A DNA stretch of 64,000 nucleotides from Begonia masoniana (GCA_022432975.1 CM039502.1:9529151-9593150), one strand, 5' to 3'. Positions 30,601 through 43,479 are shown, numbered from the stretch's first letter. The notes: generated from the letters alone by a model not told the origin. Translations and numbers: made by a program.

Positions 30601-33600
30601 TGGTTTAAGGTCCAAAAACTTCTCTACGTGCATAGCATGCCTTAACTATAAACATACAAGTGCATAACATATAAAAAATAACATCATACAAGTGCTAAAC
30701 ACTGTTCGTCTAGTAGCAAAAGATATTTAAACAACTTGACTTAAGATTTTTTTTTCATGAATCCTTGACCACCAAGTCAACCAAAATGTCTCAGAAAAAC
30801 AAGATAAATATTTGAATAACAAGTTTCAAAGGGATAAAAATGGATAGGAAGTACAGTGTCTGAGTAATTAAGTTTCATATGTAAAAAAGATAATATAGAA
30901 AGATATACCATCATATGCATCTCGCACCATTTGATAGCTTACAAATCCAGAGAAAAGAGTAAGCTGTCATAGATTGAAAAAAAGGTCAGAATTCAGGTTC
31001 CCAGAGAGCGAGCAAGAAATTTCGTACATCCTCTCAAGAAACTCTTTTTCTCCCAATATTAAAGTCTTTAATGAGTTCAACAAGGTACGGTTTTTAGTCT
31101 TTTTGTTGTTATGATACTTGACAAATCAGTTAGTTATATTTAGCACTATGATATATTCCATCAATGAAAATCACAGCATACTGCCAGACCAGTTCAGCCA
31201 CCTCCATCAAGGATTATAGTATTTCAACGTCTTAGAGAGAAGCAGCAAAACCTTGGTTTTTTTGGTCATTTCAAAAGTAGTATCAATCCTCAGAGAAGAA
31301 GTATCATTAGTAGGACTGCAATCTTTGACATCCTTTTCATTGGGAAATGCTGCCCCATCATGTGCATTGAGAAGTACACAATAACAATGGTCTGTATCTG
31401 TCAAGACCTGGATGGTTTTATAAATTATTTTAGAGTAAATAATAGGATTCTAACTAAAGCATAATGCAAAAGTACCAAATAATGATAGACAAAGGTCCAG
31501 AAAGTTCTTACAGAGTGGCAACAGCACATATATGTGAAAGTGAACACTAAATTATTCTAGGTATCATAAACATGCTTAAATGCATTTTTGATGCAGTGTC
31601 AGAAGTCATAGCATAAATGAAATTATGTAACAGATTTCTGCCCTATCATGAGAGAAAATATGTCTTTGGAGAAAAGAAGTCACTTCCGAAAGTCACATAT
31701 AGAAGAACAGATTTGGAGATAGCAAGAAAAGTTTGAGATTATCAGTGGTTATCTTATGTTACTAGGTAAAGTCTTCCGACACTAAAAACGATGAGATAAA
31801 TTTCAGAATTTCAGACTTTATATATTCGACAGTCTTTTCAATTGCAGTTCAGCGTCGTAGGAAAAAACACTCTATACAACTTCCACGCAGAGGAACTTTT
31901 CAACCTTATCAACCAATTGTAATAAAGAAGCTAAATTCTTAACATAAACATAGTAGCCTAAACATAGCTTATAAGATATTGCAAATCATAGATTCTGCAG
32001 TCAATTCAATTTTGCACTTCATCCTCTACAGAAAATAATGTCTTTTGTTTTTTTTATCACTAAAAACTTGGCTCTATAAAACGATGCATTTTCTATCCTC
32101 TTTGGAGAAGGTGAACCACTAAATTTATGAAAGTTAAGGCATAATAATGTTAAGATAAACACATTATTAATCAGGTGGCTAGTAAATAGTATTAAAAAAA
32201 ATGAACCACAATGAATAAGAAATATTAAAGTAATTTAAAAAATTTATATAAAGATATAGAATTCATTAAACATTACCACAGCATCAAATGTGGAGTCGAA
32301 GTCATCAACAGCAAAACAAATATCTGGATATGCCGGTGTTGTCTCCACTTCCTGGTTGCATGCCGAATATTAATTTTCTTTTTTATGTTGAGAAAATCAT
32401 GAATGAATGAAATAGCACAACTTGAATGGCATATTCAAATTATTTAACCTTTTTGGAGTCTAAGTGAAAATTGATGCGGCTAGGAGATGCATATACAGTC
32501 TTTACAACCTGAAGATAAACATCAAGTCAACAACAAATGAGAAGATTTACCATGTGGTAACATGGTTTTGAATACATTCAATTTGAATTGGAATTTTCTC
32601 CAAAGTTATACAAACAAACATAATTTTCAACACAACCGGAAGATTTGGAACCAAATAGCATTCAAGCAACTCACCAATGAAGAAATATGATTAATAATAC
32701 GGCTTCAAAGAAAATTTCAGTGTTTGAACGACTTTTCTTAATTTTATGAAAGTTATGTCTATATAGAACAGTCAACTATTTACTATAGATACAATAGAAA
32801 ATAAATGTAAGCACGTATAAACATAGGATGAATAGTATAAAATGAACTACTTGAGCCATCTGCATGACTGTAAATAAAATCAAATCCTCCAAAGACAAGT
32901 GTTGACGAGGTAAATGCAAGTACCTTATATATAGGGGACAGAGAATTATTTTGTTGAGATTGATAATTTCGAAGGTCCTTATGGCTGGAAAAGACAAGGA
33001 TAGAGAATGAAAAAATAAGCAACTCAGGGAAAAATTGATGTATTCAATATATGAGACAAATCAAAAGAAATATACAATAAAGCATATCGAGAAAACAAAA
33101 TCATGAATGCAGACCCCAAAAAACTGAAATTCATGCGCCTAGAGATGAAGAATATCAAGCAAAAGAAAACTAAGTTGTGTTAGAATGATCACGTTCTTTG
33201 TTGTAGAGATGTTAGGAAATCAATAAATCAAACAACACAAATTAATATTTCGCAAATATTTACACATAATTGAAGTATATACATAAATATTTTCTTATGA
33301 CTTGTTTTCTCATAAATATCATAATACTGTGATATAAGTATATATGGCATCGAGCATAAGAATGGAAGAATTTTAAGGAGCCGCCAAGTTCAAAACATAT
33401 GTAAAGAGCATGCTTGTAGTTATCAATGAAGAAAACATTAAATCCATGCATGCATATCCTCACGTGCGTATAATGCTAACTGAAAAAAACTAATTTTTGA
33501 AACTCAATAGCAAAAGCATGACGCAAAATAAGATAAAAAAAGACATGTACCTACAAATTGCCACAGTTACACTAAATGTGGTGTGAGCTATCAAGTTCAA

Positions 33601-35249
33601 GTAAAAGGATCGTCTCCAATCCACATCAGCATAATAATCACCTACAAGGCTCTTCAACTGGTTTTGAAAAGAAAAAGAAAAAATTATTCTTTAGAGAAAC
33701 CACTAGAAATGGTGCAAGAAAATTTTGTGATGTGATGCGCAGTAAATAAAAATATATCTCCGTACACGCAAATGAACAAGAACAATAAAAATAACAGTAG
33801 AAAAACATCACAAGTCCTGAAGGAACTCATCAAAGAGTCGGAATACACACTAAAGCAAATGTTCGAAATACTCAAGATCATAACCAACTCCTCTAGGTAC
33901 GGTGCAAGAATATTTTGCAATGTGATGAGCAGTAAATCAAAATATAATTCCTTGCAAGCAAACGAACAAGGACAATATAAAATAACAGTAGAAAAACACC
34001 ACAAGTCCTGAAGGAACTCCTCAAAAACTCAGAATACACACTAAAGAAAATGTTCACAATACTCGAGATCATAACCAACTCCTCTCACTCCCCTCAACAT
34101 ATATTCCCTTTCCCTGCACGTGCGCACACACAGCCAACCTCACTCTCCCATAACAAACTAAGCCACGTCCCTGACCCTTATCTGCCTGAGTCATTTCTTT
34201 CCTTCTGCTATATGTTTTCTAGAACTTTCTATCTTCTACTGAACACACTGCATCACAATGCCACCAAGTATGAGACGTACTATGTTAGAAATAACAGAGA
34301 AACATCAAACACATGTAGTATAACCTTTAGATTGAGACATATACATACCCAATTATAACAAAGTAAAATATATTTTCTCAGGTATATTGCAGCAAATTTC
34401 ATTTGCTGTTCTCTCTTTATTAGGGATATTAGCGTACAAGAACCATAGTTTGAAGCAGAGGGAGTAAAACAGCGATTCTTTGGTAGTCAGAAAAATACAT
34501 GTCAGGTAGACTACCCTCTAGTGTCCAGAAAATATAACTATTGGCCAAAGTTACAATTTAAGGGTAATAAGACCAGCAGGGAAGTCGCAAAGGCTAGAAA
34601 ATAATTGCCAGTTATACCTTAGGTGCCCACCTTCGAACAAAGTAAGGGGAGTCGTCTTCCACATTTTCCTTGAAGCCATATCCTTGAGAGCTCTTTTGCA
34701 CCATAAATTTAGCAGTATTAGTTTCACACAATGAAATGAAAGAGATACAATTAAATGGGAAAAATTGCACGACATATATAGAGAAAGTAGTACCACTTTT
34801 CTGACAAAGAATACGAGATCATCATCCTGACGTCCCCTAGATTCCTTTTCACGGACGAAATACAAGTCCATGACATCATGCCAAAAACGTGGATCCATTT
34901 CAATATCTGAAGCATCTTGCACTTCAACTATAGTTTTTCCTATCAAGTTCGAATGCTTTTTCACCACACTTAATAACTCATGCCTGGCAATCAAAGATGC
35001 GAATAGATTAATCACGCGTAAACACAACCACATTCACACCTTCGCTAGATCATGGGAATAAAAACAAAACAGGTTACAATCCTCATTACTAATTGTCTTA
35101 GCAGAATGATTGGTAATGATAATTCACGGCGAAAACTTTGTAGAATAAGAAACAACATAACCAATAGAGAGAAAAATTCAGAAGTGAAACCAAAAAGTTC
35201 TACGATTGCAGATTTACCTAGAAGGGGCGTCTCCTCCAACTCCGAGCAT
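27632..35249 (-). CDS. DUF2045 (KIAA0930-like) protein of unknown function
   Basis: Fifteen coding exons, 1563 bp, 520 residues: 35218-35249, 34797-34983, 34618-34692, 33551-33657, 32924-32984, 32449-32508, 32277-32351, 31252-31407, 30909-30963, 30137-30259, 29591-29796, 28995-29014, 28516-28591, 27992-28079, 27632-27873. The start [10 protein letters not shown] is the only one joining the conserved exon 2 in frame. Conserved blocks shared with animal KIAA0930: [102 protein letters not shown] and [20 protein letters not shown]. The last three exons (Ser/Asp/Glu-rich, ending [10 protein letters not shown]) lie beyond the animal homology. Donor of exon 2 (AAA-GTGGTA) is weak but frame-required. 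No signal peptide or membrane segment. Molecular role unknown in any organism as far as I know. Confidence 0.88.
29330..29570. repeat. Possible solo LTR fragment in DUF2045 intron 11
   Basis: The stretch with TTATTATAAATAGAAGGGAG, ATGAATGAATGAGATG and TTAGATTTAGGGTTC looks like a small LTR leader (TATA-like box, then transcribed region), but no second copy or target duplication was found. Confidence 0.3.
33711..34086. repeat. 190-bp tandem duplication in DUF2045 intron 3
   Basis: GGTGCAAGAA starts both copies (33711 and 33901). Both run through AATAACAGTAGAAAAACA, CACAAGTCCTGAAGGAACTC and CATAACCAACTCCTCT with scattered substitutions. Period 190 bp. Confidence 0.92.
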
Positions 35250-35398
35250 TTCGTCTGTAGATGTTCGATTTTCCTGCTATCTTTACTTCCTCGACTCCTT
35301 CCGGTCTCAAACCTGGAAGTCAGGTTCAGAGAGCAAACATTCAAACCGAACAACCTTGATGCGTAGACAATAAAAAACAATTAATAATGAGCCATGTC

Positions 35399-35462
35399 TC
35401 TTTCAACAAAGTCGCGCTGGTAAGTATTCCCGCCTTACACGAGGTGACCCGGGTTGGATCCC
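35399..35462 (+). repeat. tRNA-like sequence, probable SINE head
   Basis: GTCGCGCTGGTAAGT resembles an A-box and GACCCGGGTTGGATCCC a B-box (consensus GGTTCGANNCC). The anticodon-arm region CCGCCTTACACGAGG pairs poorly. It is not a functional tRNA; a tRNA-derived SINE or tRNA pseudogene is likely. Confidence 0.5.
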
Positions 35463-35520
35463 TTCGTTAGTAGGATTTCAATTACGTGGAAGTTAATTCA
35501 AACGAGGCTAAAAATTATTT

Positions 35521-35924
35521 TAACAACAAACATTAATCTATAAAAACACATATCAAAAAACTCTAGCGATCGACCGATTACCTCCGATCTGCATTTTACA
35601 CGTAGAACGAGTAATCGTTCTTTAGAACGGTCTCCCGTTTTGTCGGGTCGTGCTCCTCGTTCAACGCACGTACAGGGCACGTTCTAGCAGTGGTCTCCAC
35701 CCTCCAACTCACCTCCCGAGTAGAGAATGGAGGACCGATGTTGGAGAACGGTCTCCCGTTCTCCACGCGCATCGCACGGGGAGAACCCCCCGATAGAACG
35801 GGGGACTATTCTAACAAGAAGAACAGTCCCCCATTCTATGTGTAAAATGAAAATTAGTGGGTTATCAGTCGACTGCCAGAGATTTTTTTTATAAATTTTT
35901 GATAGTTTAAGGTTTATTTTATTA
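35521..35924. mobile_element. GC-core MITE, copy in the DUF2045 5' leader region
   Basis: About 404 bp with roughly 100-bp imperfect inverted ends. Left: TAACAACAAACATTAATCTA ... TCTAGCGATCGACCGATTACC ... TTTTACAC. Right, reverse-complemented: ACTAATAAAATAAACC ... TCTCTGGCAGTCGACTGATAACC ... TTTTACAC. The centre is built of GAACGG / CCGTTC words. It probably lies within a 5' UTR intron of the DUF2045 gene, whose leader exon is likely near 36900. Confidence 0.7.
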
Positions 35925-36869
35925 GTGTTAATACTGTGAGAGTTTTGTTTAAAAAATATCATACTTCGAAGGTTAAAATGATTTTTACCCTTTAAATTAT
36001 TGTTCATTTAAACAATTGACGTTTATGTAATATTAACGTAACCACCATAGTCGTTCGAATATTTGTTTATTCTCATATTCAACCGTTTACGGCAGAAATC
36101 GTAAACATGGCTTCTAACTTCAACATTTTCTTGCGTGGTTAACTATAATTCAACTATTTTATGTACAAGTTAACTAACTTAAAACTAAAACATCTAAAAT
36201 ACCAATTTTAAAAGACAAAACGATAAAATATTCGAAGATAATAAGATTAATTATCAAATGCGACGAGGTCATGGAAAGAAAAAGGTCACGCCAATTTCAA
36301 AGGCCGTAAAACATCTTTAGAATACTTCACGTAAGGAACAAACTCATTTCCTCCTTTTTGCCATCGATCAAATGCAGTGGACAAGGGTAGATTTCCTTTT
36401 TAGTTGATGAACATTCTTTTCAACTTTTTCCTCCCTCACTTCATTATTTCACACACTGCTTCTGAATACCACCCGACAAAAAAGAATAGTGTAGCTAGAC
36501 AATAATCGAAGCTTGTCGTGACAGCACATATTAATCAGCTGTCAGAAAATTTCCCAAGAGCAGATGAAAAAGGAATTCTGATTTTTTTTTCTCTAAAAAG
36601 AAAGACATCTCTAAAAAAATGAAAGAGAAATGCAAAAATTCGTATCAAAGCAGACGAGAGTAAACTATAGCCTCTGAAAGCACCTTTCCAACATATTGTT
36701 TCATATACATCGTGTGAAATACGATCGGACAAGCAAATAAGGAAAAAAAAAACATTTCGCAAACACGGAAAACAAATTTTTGAAAACAAGAAATCAAGTG
36801 AAGAAAACGAAATCAATGCAAAACTAGGCAGATCAGATTAAAAATAAAAATAAAACAACCAAAAAGGCA

Positions 36870-36965
36870 AAGACGTACCTGCAAAACAAATTCTACAAGA
36901 CGTACCTCAATAAGAAGGCGAATCTAGGGTTTCAAAGCGCAAAGGAAGAAAATTTTGTTCTGTGC
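36870..36965 (-). promoter_or_regulatory. Likely 5' leader exon of the DUF2045 gene
   Basis: On the minus strand an AAACCCTAGATTCGCC leader motif, common in plant 5' UTRs, is followed by two GTACGT donor candidates about 36 bp apart. A good acceptor lies at 35313-35315 (CTTCCAG) upstream of the start codon. This would make a 1.6-kb leader intron holding the MITE and the tRNA-like sequence. Inference only. Confidence 0.4.
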
Positions 36966-37519
36966 TACCATGAAATCACAGATGCATTAGGTATAACGTT
37001 TCGACTGAGTTGGTCATTCACTGACCTCCTCCTGATTCAGGTAAGGAGAAGAGTGGTTAGCTCCAACGGAGTTCGGAAGAGGCTCTTAGTTGTTTATTTT
37101 ATGTTGAACTCAATTGTATTCCATGGTAAGGATTAAGTAGTTTGATTTGGAATTGTAAACTCTAATTATTGGATTGATTCTCTTTAATTTCATGCACAGT
37201 TGGATGTTGTTAAGAATTTCATTTCATATTGCACTATCTGCTTGAGATTTCATTATGAGTACTTGACTATAATTATTTTAAAGACTTCCACTGTAACAGT
37301 TTAGGATTTCAAAATTCATATTCAAAATTTGAAATTCTCAAATCAAATCAAGTCAAACCTAAAATCAGATTTAAGGGAAAAATGCAGTCGGATTTCTTCT
37401 CTGCAAATCCGATGCATAACCAATTACAACTAGGAAAATCCGAGCTGCACTCGAATTTATGGCATATATTCTTGCATATTAATTGATTATAGAACTACAC
37501 ACTCTTTTATATCCCTTAA

Positions 37520-40210
37520 ACATAATATGAAGTTAGAAATCAAAGTAGAATATCTAGAGTATAAATTGGAAATAGCTACACCATCGGGCAAAATTATGTT
37601 TGTCAACTCTATTATTAGAAAATGTGATGTGTGTATTGAGGGGAACTAATTGGAGAGAGATTTAATTATCTTGGCAATGTACGATTACGATGTTATTCTT
37701 GGAATTGATTGGTTTACCAAGCACTATGCGACTATTGATTGTCGCAAGAAGATGGTAAAATTTTAATTGCCTAGAAAATAACCATTTTTTTTTCCTACGG
37801 AGACTCTAAAGGTTCGAGAGTTCCAGTGATATCAACTATGCGAGCTCGAATATTATTGAGTTTATGATGCATTGAAATTTTGGTCAATGCTATATGTTAT
37901 GAACCTGAAGGATCCACGACTTTGTATAAGGTGCCAATAGTCAGTGATTTTATGGATGTTTTTCCCAATGACCTAACAAAATTACCACCTGCGAGAGATG
38001 TGGAATTCAGCATTGATCTGCTACCTTGAACGACGCCGATCTCTAAAGCTCCTTATAGAATGACACCAAGCGAATTAAAAGAGTTAAAGACTTAACTTGA
38101 TGATTTGTTAAAGAAAAGATTTATTCAACCTAGTTTCTCACCCTGGGGAGCACTGATATTATTTGTGAAGAAAAAAAATAGATCTATGAGGATGTATATT
38201 GACTATAGAGAACTCAACAAAGTCACTATTAAGAACAAATATCAACTGCTGAGAATTGACGACTTATTTGATCAATTAAAGGAAGCGGCGGTTTTCTCGA
38301 AGATTAATCTTAGATCTGACTATCATTTACTAAGAATTAAGGAAGATGATGTGTTCAAAACGACATTTCGCACAAAATATGACCACTTTGAATTTTGAAT
38401 TATGTCATTTGGATTGAGTAATGTACCAGCTGCATTTATGGATTTGATTAATCGAATTTTCAAAACATTCTAAGATAATTTTGTAATAGTTTTTATCGAG
38501 GACATCTTCATCTACTCAAAGAAGAGAGAGGAACATGAAGAACACATGAGGATTGTTTTATCAACGTTGAAACGTGAAAAGTTATATGCAAAATTTTTCA
38601 AATGTGAATTTTGGATGGAAAAAAGTGATTTTTTTCGGTCACATTGTTTCAAAAGAGGGTATATCAGTTGACCTAGTGAAGATTGAAGCTGTTAGTAAAT
38701 GGCCACAACAAAAAAAACATGGTTGAGATAACGAGTTTTCTTGGTCTTGCGGGATATTATCGGAGATTTGTAGAAGGATTTTCAATATTAGTCAACCCAC
38801 TTACGAAACTAACCAAGAAAGATGGCAAATATTTATGGACTGATGAGTGCGAACAAATTTTTCGGGAGCTAAAAAAGAGATTATCTCAACACCTATACTT
38901 ATCATCCCATCTGGATCAAGAAAATATGTGGTGTACAGTGATGCTTAAAAGTATGGACTATGATATGTTCTCATGCAAGAAGAAAAAGTTGTAACTTATG
39001 CCTCGAGACAATTGAAGGATCACGAGAAGAACCACCCAACTCATGATTTAAAACTTGCAGCGGTGGTTCATGCATTGAAAATTTGGAGACACTATCTATA
39101 TGGGAGAGATGCAAAATTTATACTGATTATAAAAGTCTGAAGTATTTCCTAACTGAGAATGATCTGAATATGAGGCAGTGCAGATGGTTGAAATTAGTAA
39201 AGGACTATGACTGCGAAATTATTTATCATCTTGACAAGGCTGATGTTGTAGTTGATGCATTGAGTAGAAAAGCATCGTCGCAAGTTTCATCGTTGCGGTG
39301 GATTATAGAAAAGTTAACTAAGGAGATACAGAAATCTGATAACGAAGTTGTACCATTTGGATTATTGGAAATATTATCTACTATGACGCTTCAGCCAAGT
39401 TTGCTTGTGCAAATAAAGGATAAGCAACGTGGCGATACATTTATTTGCAAGGTGAAAGACGAATTAAAAGCTGAAAATGTTTATGGGTTCTCTATATCAG
39501 ATGATAGGATTGTTTAGTTTAAAAAGAGACAGTATATACCTGATGATACTAGATTAAAGAGAGCTATTTTGGAGGAAGCACATTCAACCTCCTACTCGGT
39601 ACATCCTGATTCAGCCAAAATGTATCGAGGTTTGAAGTAGCATTATTGGTGCGCGTGGATTAAAAGTAGACGTAGATAAATTCGTCGAAAATGTCTCACT
39701 TGTCAGCAAGTCAAAGCGGAGCATCAACGATCTGCTGGTACATTGCAACCACTCATAGTGTCTAATTGGAAGTGAGAGCATATCACTATGAACTTTGTAG
39801 TGAGATTTCCTAAGACAGTTAAGAGTCACGACTTTATATGGGTTGTAGTTGATCGACTAACCAATTCAACACATTTTCTCCATGTAAGAACTACATATAC
39901 TATGGATTAGTATGTCTGGCTTTATGTTAAGAAGATTGTCAGATTTCATGGTACGCCTATTTCTATCGTGTTTGATCGAGATACATGTTTTACCTCTAAA
40001 TTTTGGAAGAGTATGTAGAAAACTATGGGTACTCAGTTAAACTTCAGTATAACTTTTCACCAACGGACAGATGGACAATCGAAAAAGACAATTCAAACCT
40101 TAGAGGATATGCTACAGGCTTGTGCTATTGATTTCCAAAGAAATTAGAGTAAAAACCTACCATTGGTGGGGTTCGCCTACAACGACAGTTATCAAGTTTT
40201 GATTAGAATT
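37520..40210 (+). pseudogene. Ty3/Gypsy pol relic, copy A (chromovirus-like)
   Basis: Order on the plus strand: protease region (RKCDVCIEGN, YDVILGIDWFTKHY), reverse transcriptase ([52 protein letters not shown]), SFLGLAGYYRRFVEGFS, RNase H ([18 protein letters not shown]) and integrase (FHQRTDGQSKKTIQTLEDML). Many stops and frameshifts. The catalytic YxDD of RT reads IEDI. It stops at the integrase SYQ... motif, where hAT-like TAGGGGTGGGCGAGG joins. Confidence 0.88.
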
Positions 40211-40584
40211 AGGGGTGGGCGAGGTACTCAGTTAAACCGAGCCGAAACCGGACCAAAAATTTTGAAACGGACCGTGTAAGGGACCAGGATTTTTATCCCA
40301 AAAATTTCAGAATCGACCGTATGAGGGACCGGGCGTGTGAATATGCCTAAGAAACTACAGGTCATCTGTTAATTTTTAAAAATCACACTCTCAGAAAGCG
40401 TGACAATAACCGCGTCTTCTGCGGTAAATACTAGTAGTTCGTTCACATCGCCTGCACTTATGATAATATATGTACCGAATAGGTACGTCTTTAAGTACCT
40501 CACCCTCCCGGTAGTGGTCAAGCTCGCGTAAAATAAGTAAACTATTTTATCAGAGTTGTCTCCCTACATGTCGTAGACCCCATG

Positions 40585-42360
40585 TGTAACGCCCAGACAA
40601 ATTTAACGAATAAATTTCTTTAAGCGCATAATATTTTATAATTTAAGGTTACCAATTATAAAGCGAGAAAATATTATTCGAGAATTTAAAAGTCAAGTTG
40701 CAAGTTTAAGGGGTAATTAGACTAATGAGGCTAACTAAATGGAATAAATATTAGTTATATTTGATGGGAGGACATTTTTGGAACAAAATGATATTGGTGT
40801 GAAGCACCAATGGGGTGTTGACACCTCATCAAAGCTTATCCAAGAAGCTTTCTTAGAACACCCTCTTTTATTTCATTCCCCCCCCCCCTACGTGATACTC
40901 CTCCAGCAAAAAGAAAAGAGGGTGAAGCCCTCTTTCCCTTTCTCTTCTCCCACGCCCCAGTCTTTCCTCCCTACGCCATTTTCTCCAGCGCAGGTTTCTC
41001 CTCCCTCCTTTGCTGGATTTCGAAGACAAGCACACTTCTCTCTCTAGGGTTCGGTTAGAAAGGAAATCCTCACCCCTCCTCGAGCTTCAAGGTTAGTTCT
41101 TTTGGATTTTCTTGATTTTTGGATGGTCATTGGTAAATTGATGGATATTGGTTGAAGATTTAAATGTACAAAACTGGGAAAGGTTTGGGCAGCTTCAGTT
41201 TTTGATTTTCTGCCGTTTATTGGGTTTGATTTTTGATAAATGAATAAGTCTATGTTAAACTAGACATTGTAAGGATTCTATGACATTTTGAATTATTAAA
41301 TTCGGATATGTGTACGATTTATGGTGAATTTTCGAAGTTGGACAAAAAGTAAGGATTTAAAAACAGAGCAGTTTCGGTTTTAGTTTTTCTGCCAGCATAT
41401 GTGAATGGATTTTGATAAATGAGTTTCACCATTAGAAAGTAGACATTCTAAGGAGTCCATAGCAACTTGAATCACTCGATTTCGTTAAGAATTGATTTAG
41501 TTATGAATTTTTGAAGTTGTTGTGTAAAAACTGGAGAATTTCCGGGGTCAGTTCGATTTTTGGTCTTTCTGTCACGATTCTGTTTTATTTTGGATAAAGG
41601 GTTGATTCCATGTTAAAATAGACATAATAAGGTTTCCAAAACATATTGAATCATTGAAATCGGATAAGAATTGGAGAAGTTATGAATTTTCAAAGTTTGA
41701 GTAAAATAGTAAAGCGAAATTTCGGGCAGGTCACTGTTCTGATGCATTTTGACCATCTTGCTAATTTTGTCTTGCAAATCTATTTTTGTGGGTTGAATTA
41801 GATACTTTAAGAAAACCGTGGCCTTTGGAACCAAGCCGTTCGACAATTGTAGAGGAAGTTATAATTTTTTCGAAATTGGTTCATGTTTTGAGCTAGAATC
41901 TGAGTTTTTGTGATTCAAGGCAATTGATTGACTTGTGCTAGTTTGAAATACTTCATTTAAGTGCCACACATGTTTATGTTCGTGTTGGATTAGATGGCTT
42001 GGACATGTTGACGTTTGGTTCAAAAACTAATTGTATTGAGGCGTTTCAATTGGAGTATGGTCATTGTGTATTGACTGTTTAATTGCATGTATTAGCCATC
42101 TATTAGTAATAATCAGAATTTAATTGTAGTTGCTTTGTTTTGAATATATTGGACTGGTTATAATTGTAACCAAAAGGTTGTTGTTATAAATGGAGATATT
42201 TATTTTGAAGTTGATGTGCTTTAGGTTTCAAGTTACAAAAAGAGATTCGTCAAGCTAAATTCATTTGCTAAGGACGCGAGGTAAGTTCTCGTGATTCTTT
42301 TTTGGCCGATTGGCCTACACCGTACATCGAAGTCGTTTCGAGGAGTTTGGTGACGCACTA
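40585..42360 (+). mobile_element. Gypsy-type LTR (solo or partial)
   Basis: Starts TGTAACGCCC, the usual beginning of many plant Gypsy LTRs, exactly where copy A stops matching copy B. A pyrimidine-rich leader (40860-41060) and GACGCGAGGTAAGTTCTCG near 42273 are also typical. The interior holds about three diverged units of some 175 bp. The end was not fixed and no target duplication was seen. The 89-codon ORF at 40778-41047 is proline-rich and likely chance. Confidence 0.6.
41195..41760 (+). repeat. Diverged tandem repeats (about 175 bp) in the LTR
   Basis: Units near 41195, 41385 and 41565 each run: TTTCTGCC/TTTCTGTC, GATAAATGA/GATAAAGGG, AGACATT(G/C)TAAGGA, TTGAAT(C/T)A, TTATGAATTTT and CAGTTTCGG-like blocks in the same order. 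Confidence 0.6.
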
Positions 42361-42369
42361 GTTTATTAA

Positions 42370-42680
42370 ATATTTTTTTAATAAATCCAATATCGTTTAG
42401 TATCGTTCAGTAAAAGATCTTTCATTTACTTAAAATTTTTACCACATATTCACCACATAATGAGAAGATAATCTGAAAAGTTTCGTGATTTTCTAACACT
42501 TGTACGAATTATTGTAATTTTAGTGAATTATTTTTTAAATTATACGTAAAATAATTATAATAAATCATACAAATGTTATAAAATCATGAAAATTTTCCGA
42601 TTATGTTTCCATATTATAATGAACATGTGATAAAATTTTCGATTAAATCCAATGTTGTTTGATATTTTTTTAAAATTAAT
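42370..42680. repeat. Partial copy of the 57.4-58.3 kb fold-back element
   Basis: Shares GAGAAGATAATCTGAAAA, TGATTTTCTAACACTTGTA, AAAATAATTATAATAAATCA and GATAAAATTTTCGATTAAATC with 57575-57840 and its inverted partner at 57900-58120. Confidence 0.7.
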
Positions 42681-42689
42681 TTATAAAGA

Positions 42690-42910
42690 GAGGACGGTGG
42701 AAGGTGTGTCCGTTCTAGGCAAAAATAGAGAACGGACTGTCTCTTGTTTCAAGAGACAGTCCGTTCTAGGCAAAATTAGAGAACGGACTGTCTCTTGAAA
42801 CAAGAGACCGTCCGTTCTGTGGAACGGACTGTCTCTTGTTTCAAGAGACCGTCCGTTCTACGGCAAAATTAACAGAGGACGGTCAATAGGACGTCCGCCG
42901 AGGTTTGTTT
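42690..42910. repeat. Array of three near-perfect hairpins
   Basis: Arms AGAACGGACTGTCTCTTG at 42729-42746 and their exact complement at 42750-42767 enclose a 3-base loop (TTT). A second hairpin occupies 42780-42818 (loop AAA, one mismatch) and a third 42822-42858 (loop TTT, one mismatch). The flanks (AGAGGACGGT...GTCCGTTCT and AGAGGACGGTCAATAGGACGTCCG) use the same words. Confidence 0.95.
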
Positions 42911-43072
42911 TGTAACTTTTTCCATACTTTAAGGTTTGAATCGTGAAAAATTTTACTTTAAGGTTTGAATCGAAAAAACCGGTTACTTCGAGGTCGAAAC
43001 CGGTAATTTCCCTTATTTTAAACCTCGAAATATAATATTTAAAAAAAAAAAATCACCAAACAACGTTAACTT

Positions 43073-43479
43073 TAACAAAACAAACATTAAACTATAAAAA
43101 AAACATATCAAAAAACTCTGGCGATCGACCGATTACCCCCGATCTGCATTTTACACGTCAAACGAGTAATCGTTCTTTAGAACGGTCTCCCATTTTGTCG
43201 GGTCGTGCTCCCCGTTCAACGCACGTACAGGGCACGTTCTAGCAGTGGTCTCCACCCTCCAACTCACCTCCCGAGTAGAGAACGGAGGACCGCTGTTGGA
43301 GAACGGTCTCCCGTTCTCCACGCGCATCCCACGGGGAGAACCCCCCGATAGAATGGGGGACTATTCTAACAAGAAGAACGGTCCCCCATTCTATGTGTAA
43401 AATAAAAATCAGTGGGTTATCAGTCGACTGCTAGAGATTTTTTTTATAAATTTTTTATAGTTTAAGGTTTATTTTGTTA
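43073..43479. mobile_element. GC-core MITE, copy in block B
   Basis: Near-identical to the copy at 35521-35924. The roughly 100-bp ends are inverted: TAACAAAACAAACATTAAAC ... GATCGACCGATTACC ... TTTTACACGT against TAACAAAATAAACCTTAAAC ... GTCGACTGATAACC ... TTTTACACAT. No ORF. Confidence 0.8.

Larger units (their letters stand above)
35528..40584. repeat. Duplicated block, copy A (about 5 kb)
   Basis: Collinear and near-identical to 43076-50058: MITE, 1.5 kb of single-copy-looking upstream DNA including AAACCCTAGATTCGCC-type leader on the minus strand (about 36880-36960), a Gypsy pol relic, and 370 bp ending GTAGACC(C/T)C(A/G)TG. Similarity stops exactly where TGTAACGCCC begins at 40585. Confidence 0.9.

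Noticed and set aside
35399..35462. Functional tRNA-Val gene
   Set aside because: B-box and a CTTACAC loop-like segment are present, but the anticodon and acceptor stems do not pair.
40778..41047. Proline-rich 89-codon ORF
   Set aside because: It lies in the pyrimidine-rich leader of a Gypsy-type LTR.
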